Shown: one piece after another, positions 1-7,306 of the stretch
Numbering within the stretch: the stretch's first letter is position 1
Layout of the letters: each line of letters begins with the position of its first letter
NCBI GenBank assembly: GCA_016297965.1
Contig: JAEDDP010000013.1
Coordinates: 1-12,684, forward strand
From: Alphaproteobacteria bacterium
GTDB taxonomy: Bacteria; Pseudomonadota; Alphaproteobacteria; Rs-D84; CACZYB01
DNA: 12,684 nt
Reading direction: 5' to 3'
The notes under the pieces: model-generated
Database searches by the model: none
What the model was told of the DNA's origin: nothing
Seen by the model: the letters and a program-made list of their open reading frames with translations, nothing else
Made by a program: the position numbers and the translations under genes

Positions 1-1
1 A

Positions 2-424
2 ATTAACATCATCAATCGGCCAACAGCAACGATCAGATGTTAATTCAGACAATGGAACACCAACAATGTTTGTTTTCTTTGTCTTTGCAACAGGTTCGGC
101 AAATTTTCGCGATTCGTTTTTTGCGGAAACAATTTCTTCATTTATGGTAATTTTTTCCTCAATTTCCGCGGATTTCTTTACATTTTGGGCGATTTTTGTA
201 TTTTTTACAGAAGATGAAACCTCCATCTTCTTAGGAGCTTCTTTTTTAACTTTGTTTGCGGAAGTTTTTATTGGGGAATTTCGGTTTGAAAGACCAAGAC
301 GATGAACCTTTCCAACAATCGCATTCTTTGAAAAATCAAGCCTTTTTCCGATTTCCGCAGTTGGAATACCCTTTTCCCAAAGTATTTTTAATTTTTCAAT
401 TTTTTTATCAGTCCAAGTTCCCAT
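2..424 (-). CDS. gcrA: GcrA-family cell cycle regulator (partial, C-terminus beyond left edge)
   Basis: Reading the minus strand from ATG at 424 gives 141 residues without a stop, running off the left edge. The N-terminus starts MGTWTDKKIEKLKILWEKG and continues through EIGKRL and NAIVGKVHRLGLSNR at about residues 23-47. This is the GcrA DNA-binding domain (TW/SWT..., NAVIGKVHRLGLSGR). After a Lys-rich linker of about 75 residues, VPLSEL...CCWPIDD (about residues 126-140) matches the family's second conserved block (CRWPIGDP). The usual C-terminal Cys/His cluster lies outside the window. In alphaproteobacteria GcrA binds sigma-70 holoenzyme and activates promoters carrying methylated GANTC sites made by CcrM. 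A purine-rich AAAGGA lies about 10 nt upstream of the ATG. It is divergent from the prepilin peptidase gene. The family call is secure; the linker is unremarkable low complexity. Confidence 0.93.
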   Translation of the reverse strand, partial: MGTWTDKKIEKLKILWEKGIPTAEIGKRLDFSKNAIVGKVHRLGLSNRNSPIKTSANKVKKEAPKKMEVSSSVKNTKIAQNVKKSAEIEEKITINEEIVSAKNESRKFAEPVAKTKKTNIVGVPLSELTSDRCCWPIDDVN

Positions 425-449
425 AGTAAAAAATCCTTTTATTTTTATT

Positions 450-478
450 TTGTTTGCTTTAATCTTATTTCATAAAAT
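450..478 (+). promoter_or_regulatory. Possible promoter for the prepilin peptidase gene
   Basis: TTGTTT (450-455), a 17-nt spacer and TAAAAT (473-478) lie just before the AAGGA ribosome binding site and ATG at 496. The -35 is weak and the background is very AT-rich, so this is a tentative call. Confidence 0.3.
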
Positions 479-495
479 TTAAAAAGGAAACAAAA

Positions 496-1254
496 ATGTT
501 TATGAATAGGATTTTACCCCTTGCATTATATTTTGCAATCTATTTTTTGAGTGGTTTTTTGATACCAGTATTAAGCAGGTTTTTAATGAAATTTTACCCC
601 TGCTCTATGCATAGCTATTTTGGCGACATATTAAAGTTTTACTTCAATAAAAATAAGATTAAATTAAAACATAATAAACAAACACATAACATATTGAAAA
701 AACAATATTTTCATCATAAATTGTTATGGGGAACTTTATATTTAATTTTATTCGGAATTTTGGATTATTTGATACCAAATTACATAAATAAAAGTTTCCC
801 TTTAACTTTATTTTATATCTTTATATTTTTACTTGGCTTTTCAGCAAATATTGATTTTAGATGTAGACTTATACCGGACATTATAACGTTTCCATTACTG
901 ATGGTTGCGTTTTTAATCTCCGTATATTGTCAAGAACAGGGAATTTTTACACCTTTAAATATATCAACAATAAACAGTATTTACAGTACAATAGGTGCTT
1001 ACTGTTTATGTTTTATTTTAGCTTTAATGTTTTACTTTAAAAATCCATATTCATTCGGTGGTGGCGATGTAAAACTTCTTACCGCAATTTCAGCAGGAAT
1101 TGGAATGGAAAACCTTTCGTGGATTTTGATTTTTTCATTTATGTTCGCCCTGCTTTTCTTTATCACAAAAAAGGAAAAATATGTTGCCTTAGCCCCATTA
1201 GTTTTCATGAGTTTTATTGTTTGGATTTTTATGAAAATTTTAATAAATATTTAA
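496..1254 (+). CDS. Type IV prepilin peptidase (A24 aspartic protease family)
   Basis: 252-residue polytopic membrane protein with at least six hydrophobic segments. The two catalytic aspartate motifs of the A24 family are visible. One is NIDFRCRLIPD, with D120 as the likely first catalytic residue and IPD at 126-128. The other is FGGGDVK, a GxGD-type motif with D191. Such enzymes cleave the short leader of type IV pilins and pseudopilins at the inner membrane. The N-terminal portion (about 1-90) has the size of the methyltransferase region of PilD-type enzymes. It shows only SGFLIPVLSRF as a weak echo of the usual GSFLNV motif, and it lacks the paired Cys-x-x-Cys motifs, so it may be peptidase-only like the CpaA/TadV group. 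Start ATG 496 has AAGGA 8 nt upstream. The next genes downstream encode four secreted proteins, but a functional link is only suggested by proximity. Confidence 0.88.
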   Translation: MFMNRILPLALYFAIYFLSGFLIPVLSRFLMKFYPCSMHSYFGDILKFYFNKNKIKLKHNKQTHNILKKQYFHHKLLWGTLYLILFGILDYLIPNYINKSFPLTLFYIFIFLLGFSANIDFRCRLIPDIITFPLLMVAFLISVYCQEQGIFTPLNISTINSIYSTIGAYCLCFILALMFYFKNPYSFGGGDVKLLTAISAGIGMENLSWILIFSFMFALLFFITKKEKYVALAPLVFMSFIVWIFMKILINI

Positions 1255-1284
1255 AGAAATTCCTTTTATTTTAAATTCTTATGT

Positions 1285-1292
1285 GCTATACA
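1285..1292 (+). promoter_or_regulatory. Possible -10 element ahead of the secreted-protein gene cluster
   Basis: GCTATACA at 1285-1292 resembles the alphaproteobacterial housekeeping -10 consensus (GCTANAWC), in a 67-base gap after the prepilin peptidase stop. No convincing -35 is visible. If used, transcription would begin just before the GGGAGAG ribosome binding site (1310-1316) of the first secreted-protein gene. Confidence 0.35.
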
Positions 1293-1321
1293 ATTCCACA
1301 GAGGATTACGGGAGAGTAAAA

Positions 1322-2503
1322 TTGAAAAAAATTATTTGTTTTTTGGTGTCTTTGAATCTTATTTTTCCATCCGGAATTGTTTACTCTCAACGAAGGGCAT
1401 CCTCAGCATCTTCACGTGTAAAGCGTGCAAACACAAAATCTAATAACAAAAAATCAAATTCAAGAAGCCAAAGTTCAAATGTAAAAACAGGAACGGAAGG
1501 CGGAAATGAAGGTGGATTGACCTGTGAGGAAAAGTACAACCTTTGTATGGATAATGTTTGCCTTAACGAACAAGGAATTAGATATTTGTGCGACACGGCG
1601 ACTGATTCATTTGATACCGTTGACAGAGATGGCGAGAAATTTAGGGTTGGAAACGACCTTTATACATTTGCAAAGGGAGTTTGCGAATCCACCCTTAAAT
1701 CGTGCGATTTGAAGGAAAGGAATCTTATCCAAACCGCATATATGGCAAAAATAAAAGAAGATCTTCTTACAAAAAACTATCTTGATGCGATGAATGCCGC
1801 ATCGGACGAAACACAAAGGGAGGTTTTGGATGAACTTGTCCAATGTATGGCGCCATTGTGCGGAAATTATTTTAGCGACTGCTTTACAATAAAAAATATT
1901 GAACGCCGTATTGGTAGTTGCGATACAATCCTAAACAAATCATCACGTCCGCTTACCGTAAAAAAGATGTTTTACGAAGAAATTGAAAATCAAAGGAAGA
2001 AAGTTTGTTCCTCGGTTGATGGCTATGTTGACTATGACACAAAGGTTTGCAAGGTAACCGTTTCATATGGAAAACCAGAGATAATAGAATTTGATGACGG
2101 TCAGGTGATGGCGACAGGAAAAATGAAGAAGGAAGTTGCATCAAGAAGCTTTAATATGGGTGAAATTGTTGAATGTACCCAGGAATATTTTTCAACTACC
2201 AGTGAAAAGAAGCCTTTTTTAAGGGATGCGATTAAAGATTTTGCATTTGGAGCGGTAAAGTCCGTTGCCGGTGTGGCGCTTGTTGTGGTTGGTGTTGTTG
2301 CAACGGTATTTTCATTAGGTTCCGGCAGCATACAAACAGTTCCAATGATTATGAATGGAGCATCGCTTATTTGTAAGGGGGCCGCAAGTACGTTAAATGG
2401 AGCAGTAAAGATGAACATTACAGTTAAAGAAGGTGGATGTTTTATAAATAAGAAATATGTTGCCCCTATGGGTTCGTATTTTAAAGTAAATTTTATAAAT
2501 TAA
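1322..2503 (+). CDS. Secreted cysteine-rich protein, paralogue 1 of 4
   Basis: I do not recognise a named family. The start is taken as TTG 1322 because GGGAGAG (1310-1316) is correctly spaced and the product then begins MKKIICFLVSLNLIF, a normal signal peptide ending near IVYS. An in-frame GTG at 1283 would add 13 non-hydrophobic residues with no ribosome binding site. From the TTG the protein is 393 aa. Residues 24-65 are a basic Ser/Asn/Lys/Arg linker (NTKS at 37-40). A box C68-x3-Y-x2-C75-M-x3-C80 follows, then about ten further Cys, including QCMAPLC and the block KKVCSSVDG...VCKVTVSYG. A strongly hydrophobic Gly/Val/Ala stretch follows (SVAGVALVVVGVVATVF). The C-terminus has GGCFINKKY. 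These blocks recur in the next three genes. The Cys content and signal peptide suggest a disulfide-bonded periplasmic or surface protein. The function is unknown. Confidence 0.85.
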   Translation: MKKIICFLVSLNLIFPSGIVYSQRRASSASSRVKRANTKSNNKKSNSRSQSSNVKTGTEGGNEGGLTCEEKYNLCMDNVCLNEQGIRYLCDTATDSFDTVDRDGEKFRVGNDLYTFAKGVCESTLKSCDLKERNLIQTAYMAKIKEDLLTKNYLDAMNAASDETQREVLDELVQCMAPLCGNYFSDCFTIKNIERRIGSCDTILNKSSRPLTVKKMFYEEIENQRKKVCSSVDGYVDYDTKVCKVTVSYGKPEIIEFDDGQVMATGKMKKEVASRSFNMGEIVECTQEYFSTTSEKKPFLRDAIKDFAFGAVKSVAGVALVVVGVVATVFSLGSGSIQTVPMIMNGASLICKGAASTLNGAVKMNITVKEGGCFINKKYVAPMGSYFKVNFIN

Positions 2504-2517
2504 AGGTTTAAAGTAAA

Positions 2518-3801
2518 ATGAATAATTATTTGAAAAAACAATATAATTTTTGCATAAAATTCAGTGGTGTTTTATGTTTCTTTTTACTTTTACCTAGTCT
2601 GTTAAATGCAGGGAAAACAAGGAATAAATCTTCGGGATTAAGGACAAAGTCAACCCGTGCATCAGTTGCAAAAACAAACACAAGAAGTAGCTCAAATTCG
2701 TCTGTAAAACAAACTGAAACATCCGAAAAAAAAGATGTATCTGGAATTACAAAATACAACTGTATGGACGTATATAATAAGTGTATGAATCAAACCTGTT
2801 ATGTAGAAGGAAGTGGTAGGTGTGGTTGTGATACAACATCAAAGTTTGAGGAGGCAAACAATAAATGCAATTATATTTTGGAGGTATGCCCTTCACAAAC
2901 AACCGACATACAAAACTCATATAAAAGAATTGCAAAATCGGATTGTGCTTCAAACACCATTGTTGATGTAAACAAGAAAAGCAATTCCATTTCAAATATT
3001 GTGGCAAGTCTTACCGAATGTATGAAAAAAAAGTGTAAAACAAGAAACGGTGAATTCCTTGGCTGTTTTGATGAGGACAATTACAAAAAGAAACTTCAAT
3101 CTTGCCAAAACACCTATAATCATATAAGCGACAAGGAAGCGGTGGAGGATTTATTTAAGCAATCAATTCTTACATACAAGGAAAAATATTGTGGGGATAT
3201 TTACGGAACGCTTGATGACAAAGGAGAATGCCATCTTCAAATTGGAATCGGACCATCGTTTAAAGTTATAAAGAAAGTAAAGGACTTTAAAATTGGGGAT
3301 GAAGTTGTTTGTTCCGAAAGTGGTTTTGATACAAAACTTGGAGAATCAAAAGTTCAAAAATTGAAATATTGGAAGGATATTGTTTTGTTCGGATTTGATG
3401 TCGCAAAGGCAACAAACGACGTATACACCAAGGTGAAGGATTCATATAAGGAAAATATAAGTAAAACTCCTGTTGCCTATGAAATAAGTGAAGATGGACG
3501 AAGAACAGAATATTATCAGGGAACCGGAACCTTTTCAAAAACTATGGATGGAACGGATATTGCCCTTGAGACCATAGATTCCGTTATGTCATTAACACAA
3601 AGTGAACACTTTGGCGGTGTGGTTGCGGCCGCATTCCTTATGAATAGCACAGATTATAAATATAAGGGGTATTGTTATGTAATAAAGGGAGATACAAAGA
3701 AACCTTTATTTGAAGAAAGTGATGAATTTTATTATAAATTAAGATGGACCGAATCATGGAATACACAAATGTATTCAAACGAGTTGAGAGGAGACAATTA
3801 A
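2518..3801 (+). CDS. Secreted cysteine-rich protein, paralogue 2 of 4
   Basis: 427 aa, starting 14 bases after the previous stop, so surely co-transcribed. The N-terminus has a basic region, then a hydrophobic core (FSGVLCFFLLLPSLLNA) typical of a signal peptide. Residues 33-75 are a Ser/Thr/Lys/Arg linker with AKTNTRS at 51-57. The shared box is C82-x3-Y-x2-C89-M-x3-C94, followed by a dense Cys region (CGCD, EVC, ECMKKKC, GCF, SC). The second shared block reads KEKYCGDIYG...ECHLQIGIG. GDEVVCS then parallels GEIVECT of paralogue 1. This copy lacks the long Gly/Ala hydrophobic tract; the corresponding region is mixed polar, and only a short AAAFLM patch precedes the C-terminal GYCYVIKG. ATG 2518 is preceded by AAAGG (2502-2506) at a slightly long 11-nt spacing. 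Function not recognised. The shared motif order makes paralogy with its neighbours likely. Confidence 0.85.
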   Translation: MNNYLKKQYNFCIKFSGVLCFFLLLPSLLNAGKTRNKSSGLRTKSTRASVAKTNTRSSSNSSVKQTETSEKKDVSGITKYNCMDVYNKCMNQTCYVEGSGRCGCDTTSKFEEANNKCNYILEVCPSQTTDIQNSYKRIAKSDCASNTIVDVNKKSNSISNIVASLTECMKKKCKTRNGEFLGCFDEDNYKKKLQSCQNTYNHISDKEAVEDLFKQSILTYKEKYCGDIYGTLDDKGECHLQIGIGPSFKVIKKVKDFKIGDEVVCSESGFDTKLGESKVQKLKYWKDIVLFGFDVAKATNDVYTKVKDSYKENISKTPVAYEISEDGRRTEYYQGTGTFSKTMDGTDIALETIDSVMSLTQSEHFGGVVAAAFLMNSTDYKYKGYCYVIKGDTKKPLFEESDEFYYKLRWTESWNTQMYSNELRGDN

Positions 3802-3804
3802 AAG

Positions 3805-5907
3805 ATGAAAACAAGTGTAAAATTGTTGGCTGTTTTCCTTGCCTTGTGTACTCCATCAATGGTTTATGCGGAAAAAAGTGTTGGAAAAAATGCACGAAAG
3901 GCAAAAACAAATACCCGTAGTCCATCAAAGACCGATAAAAAGGCAATTACAAAGGGTAAGCGTTCACTTGGTTCCGCAAAAACTTCGTCCACAAGGAACA
4001 GAGCAGGAAATGTTTCATCAAGAAGTTCCGGCGAAACAACACAGACAACCGCAACACAAACTCCTTCGGTTGAAAAGATAAAGGAAATTGTTGGAACTGC
4101 AAGTTGCGACTCTCAATATACAAGGTGTATGAATAGGTATTGTTCCAATATTGATGTTGGAAAATGTGTTTGTTATGAAGACAAAGGCTTTAATAATAAA
4201 GAAAGTGAATTTATAAATGTTGATGGAACGAAGATAACCCAAGGGTTTGAGTTTTTCAATTATGCGAAACGTCAATGTTCACAAATCCTTGATAACTGTA
4301 TTGATGACAAGCGGTCAATTTCAACAAAATACAAAAACCTTGTACAACGGGATTGTTTGATGTTGTCGGACAAGGATCTTCAAAAGGGAACTGGAATTTC
4401 GCGTGATTATAATGAATTAAAAGAGTGTGTAAAGCCGGCCTGCACTCTTAAAAACAATCTTTCCGGATATGAATTATTTGATTTTCCGGAATATTCGCTT
4501 TGCTTTAACGAGGCGGTGGCAAAATTCAGTGTGGATGCGTACTGTTCGGATATAATCGCGAAATCGGAAACACCACTTACACTTAAACAAATGTTTTTGG
4601 ATGAAATGGCCTTGCGTCGGGAAAAATCCTGTATTTCAATGCATGGCGAACTTTCAAACGACCGAAAAAAATGCTATGTTAACATTTCGTACGGTATAAA
4701 CAAAGACAATATAAAGTTCACACAAAAATTTGCCGTTGGCGAGTATATGGAATGTTCGGCAAGAACCTTTGGAACAAAAAACTTTGAAACAAAAGATGCA
4801 AAAAAAGCAAGGTTAAATAAGAGGCTTTCAATGACGGCGACGGGACTTAATGCTGCGGGTGCCGTTTTGGGAATCGCCGGTATGTCCGACCCAATAGGTG
4901 GTGTTGTAAATGCCGGAATTGATATTGCCGAAGCCGGTGTTGATTTGGGATTCAGCATCCAGGATTATAAGGATGGAAAGCTTGACGCGACACAGCTTAC
5001 CGACAGTATTGTAAGTAACGCCACAACAATCACAATGAGTGCAATAAGTGCTGTTGGTTCGGTTGGTGAAATTGCAAATGCAGCAAAGGTTGCCAAGGGT
5101 GCAAAGGCTGCAAGTGCAGCAAAGGTTGCCAAGGGTGCAAAGACTGCAAGTGTTGCAGTTCAAGCAGGAAGTGGAACCGCACAAATGGCGGTTGCTACCG
5201 CACAATATGCAAGCGGTAAGATTGACGATACGGAGTTTGCACAAAAAATGACAGGTGGTGCAATGACTGTTGCCTCCGCCGGTGTTTCAGCATCAACACT
5301 TGGAAAAAATACTGCAAGCATAGAAAAGGCATCAAAAATTGCCAAGGGTGCAATTCAGGCGACTGGCGGTGCGGCGACAATGACCATTGCCACAATAGAA
5401 CATAACAAGGGAAAAATTGATGATGTAACGTATGCAACAAAAATGACGGGGGGCGGATTTGATGTTGCGATTGGTGGCGCAACCGTAGGTAAAGCAATAA
5501 ATTCAGGTCCAGCCACCCGAAAGGTTGTTATTGCATATAATGAAAAGACGCCCGAAACCAGCCAAAGTTCGGGGGCAAGCTCGTCTATCTCATCTGATAC
5601 AAAAGATGGCAACGACAAACGTATGACACAACAAGAATTCACCAAAAAGACAAAACTTGCCGGTGTTATTCGTGACGCCTCAATTGATTTGGCAAGTCAG
5701 GCGGTGGATTATGCCTTTACCGAAAAAATAAATGCCGAACAAAAAATAGAAGAAGTTAATGCCATTACAAAGCATGCCGTTGTTGATAGGGATGCCGGTT
5801 CGGGTTATGTTAATATGGAAACGTTAACACAACATGGAAATTGCTTTATAAACAATGAATGGTTCGCAACGGAAAATGAACAAACCTTACTTCTTTGGAA
5901 AAATTAA
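3805..5907 (+). CDS. Secreted cysteine-rich protein with Gly/Ala repeat domain, paralogue 3 of 4
   Basis: 700 aa, starting 3 bases after the previous stop, with AGGAG at 3789-3793. The signal peptide MKTSVKLLAVFLALCTPSMVYA has a clear VYA cleavage motif. The linker at about 23-95 is Lys/Arg/Ser/Thr rich (KTNTRS at 34-39). The shared box is C101-x3-Y-x2-C108-M-x3-C113, then CVCYED, RQCSQIL, ECVKPAC and the block REKSCISMHG...CYVNISYG, then GEYMECS. From about residue 345 to 560 the protein becomes a Gly/Ala/Thr-rich run of amphipathic or hydrophobic helices. In it a GK(I/L)D(D/A) module recurs at about 391, 471 and 536, followed in the last two copies by KMTGG. A polar Ser-rich segment and the C-terminal GNCFINNEW close it. 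The long Gly/Ala region resembles oligomerising or membrane-inserting segments generally, but no named family is recognised. It is the longest member of the set. Confidence 0.85.
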   Translation: MKTSVKLLAVFLALCTPSMVYAEKSVGKNARKAKTNTRSPSKTDKKAITKGKRSLGSAKTSSTRNRAGNVSSRSSGETTQTTATQTPSVEKIKEIVGTASCDSQYTRCMNRYCSNIDVGKCVCYEDKGFNNKESEFINVDGTKITQGFEFFNYAKRQCSQILDNCIDDKRSISTKYKNLVQRDCLMLSDKDLQKGTGISRDYNELKECVKPACTLKNNLSGYELFDFPEYSLCFNEAVAKFSVDAYCSDIIAKSETPLTLKQMFLDEMALRREKSCISMHGELSNDRKKCYVNISYGINKDNIKFTQKFAVGEYMECSARTFGTKNFETKDAKKARLNKRLSMTATGLNAAGAVLGIAGMSDPIGGVVNAGIDIAEAGVDLGFSIQDYKDGKLDATQLTDSIVSNATTITMSAISAVGSVGEIANAAKVAKGAKAASAAKVAKGAKTASVAVQAGSGTAQMAVATAQYASGKIDDTEFAQKMTGGAMTVASAGVSASTLGKNTASIEKASKIAKGAIQATGGAATMTIATIEHNKGKIDDVTYATKMTGGGFDVAIGGATVGKAINSGPATRKVVIAYNEKTPETSQSSGASSSISSDTKDGNDKRMTQQEFTKKTKLAGVIRDASIDLASQAVDYAFTEKINAEQKIEEVNAITKHAVVDRDAGSGYVNMETLTQHGNCFINNEWFATENEQTLLLWKN
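5080..5151 (+). repeat. Two-copy 36-bp tandem repeat inside paralogue 3
   Basis: Two nearly identical 36-bp units (5080-5115 and 5116-5151) begin GCAGCAAAGGTTGCCAAGGG and encode AAKVAKGAKAAS and AAKVAKGAKTAS. The repeat preserves the frame, so copy-number change would lengthen the protein in 12-residue steps without breaking it. Confidence 0.85.
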
Positions 5908-5938
5908 AAAAAGGCTTTTATTTACGGTAAAAATGGTA

Positions 5939-5944
5939 TATAAT
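5939..5944 (+). promoter_or_regulatory. Possible internal -10 element before paralogue 4
   Basis: TATAAT at 5939-5944 lies in the 63-base gap between paralogues 3 and 4, the only sizeable gap in the cluster. TTTACG (5921-5926) is a candidate -35 with the short 12-nt spacing tolerated in some alphaproteobacteria. No hairpin terminator is visible in the gap, so read-through from upstream is also likely. Confidence 0.4.
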
Positions 5945-5970
5945 GGTTGAGAATTGAAAAGGAGAATTTT

Positions 5971-7284
5971 TTGACACCTTTAAAGAAAGTTTTTATTGCG
6001 ATGCTTGTACTTGTATACCCTGTTGTATTACAGGGGGAGGATGTTTTGTCCGCACGGGCAAGTTCAAGAGGTGGTCGGAGTTCGTCCAAGTCATCAAAAA
6101 AAAGTTCAAGGAAAAATACTCGTGGTAAAACTTCCGTTGGTGGAAAAAGAAGTGGTGTAACTTCATTTGCAATCACAAAAGAATCCGATGACGATGACCA
6201 CGAAACAAGTGCTGTCGCGACAACGACAGCAACTACTGCCTCCTCGGTTTCGGAGGTAGGTGCGACCGCGACAAATACTGCAGTTGCGACAACCACAACA
6301 GCGGAGGCAACCGGAGAGGTTGAAAAGGAGGCCACCCCAACATCGGAGACCGTTCCCGATATGTCAAAGGATGCACAATGGGAAGATTTCCGGCTTTGTA
6401 TGCAACAAAATTGTGTTGGCGGTGATGAGCAACCATCAAATGTTGAATGTTATAAGGCCATAAATTTTGATAACGCATTTAACAGTTGTAAGTCAATGGT
6501 GGATTCTTCAAAATGGGGAAATTACAGAAACTATTTCACCGGTCCGTTTATCAGAAAGGAAAAGGCTGAATTTTGTAAGGGTGAAATATGGTATGGAAAA
6601 TTTGATGAGACGACAGGGAAGTGTGTACTTAACGTTCAATACACCCGTGCGAGGGTAAGTAATGAATGTTTAAGTGATTGTGGTGCCGTTTCAAAAAGTA
6701 AGAATTGGTATGTAGACGGAAGAACCTATATTTGTTCCGGTGATAATTTCGGGGTTGGTGAATGCCATCGTGATGGTCCAAACTGTTCTGCATCAAAGAT
6801 ACAAAAGGCAACCGGAATGGTATCGCTCGCCGGTGGTGCAATTATGGGTGGTGTTGCCGCTTGGCAAGCAGTTAAGAATACAAAGGCAACCGTTTCACAA
6901 AAGGAAACAAAGACCGTAACCCAAAAGGATGACGAGGGAAATGTTTTAAAAAATGATAAGGGAAACACCCTTACCCAAACAGTTACAACATACCATGATG
7001 TTCAAAAGAGTAGCTTTAAAGATATGAGTGAGGATGAATTGAAATCTTACGGTTTAACCAAGGAGACAGCTGAAGCTCGTCAAAAGGAATTAAGCAGAGA
7101 TAAGGCGATAAGTGGAACCCTTTCCGGATTACAGGCTAGTTCATCCTTTGTGACTTCTGGTGTAACAGCAATTGCAACCGCAAATATTTATAAGGAAGAA
7201 AAAGGCGATCGTGTATACGGAGTATGTACTCTTCCAAACGGGCAGATTGTGTCAGAAGGTAATTCAATAAAACTTTCGTGGTAA
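5971..7284 (+). CDS. Secreted cysteine-containing protein with Thr-rich linker, paralogue 4 of 4
   Basis: Start chosen as TTG 5971 because AAAAGGAG (5957-5964) sits 6 nt upstream and the product then opens MTPLKKVFIAMLVLVYPVVL, a normal signal peptide. An in-frame TTG at 5947 lacks such a site. From 5971 the protein is 437 aa. Residues 29-60 are a basic Ser/Arg/Lys linker (KNTRGKTS). Residues about 70-130 form an acidic then Ala/Thr/Glu-rich low-complexity stalk. The shared box is reduced to RLC143-M-x3-C148, the first Cys being absent. The second shared block appears as CKGEIWYGKFDE...CVLNVQY. A Gly-rich helix (MVSLAGGAIMGGVAAW) and a Lys/Thr/Gln-rich segment follow, then another hydrophobic stretch (SSFVTSGVTAIATA) and a C-terminal VYGVCTLPNG. 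It is the most divergent member. It is followed by a terminator inside the convergent rnpA. No function recognised. Confidence 0.83.
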   Translation: MTPLKKVFIAMLVLVYPVVLQGEDVLSARASSRGGRSSSKSSKKSSRKNTRGKTSVGGKRSGVTSFAITKESDDDDHETSAVATTTATTASSVSEVGATATNTAVATTTTAEATGEVEKEATPTSETVPDMSKDAQWEDFRLCMQQNCVGGDEQPSNVECYKAINFDNAFNSCKSMVDSSKWGNYRNYFTGPFIRKEKAEFCKGEIWYGKFDETTGKCVLNVQYTRARVSNECLSDCGAVSKSKNWYVDGRTYICSGDNFGVGECHRDGPNCSASKIQKATGMVSLAGGAIMGGVAAWQAVKNTKATVSQKETKTVTQKDDEGNVLKNDKGNTLTQTVTTYHDVQKSSFKDMSEDELKSYGLTKETAEARQKELSRDKAISGTLSGLQASSSFVTSGVTAIATANIYKEEKGDRVYGVCTLPNGQIVSEGNSIKLSW

Positions 7285-7306
7285 TTGAAAATAAAAAATA
7301 AGATTT

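Noticed and set aside
66..305. 79-codon plus-strand frame at the left edge
   Set aside because: It is the complement of the gcrA linker; the minus strand has clear GcrA motifs at both ends.
5080..5151. CRISPR array
   Set aside because: Only two contiguous 36-bp copies with no spacer between them, in frame within a coding sequence.
4828..5645. Long minus-strand frames opposite paralogue 3, one Cys/Leu-rich and repetitive
   Set aside because: They mirror the Gly/Ala repeat codons of the sense gene, lack ribosome binding sites and overlap it fully.
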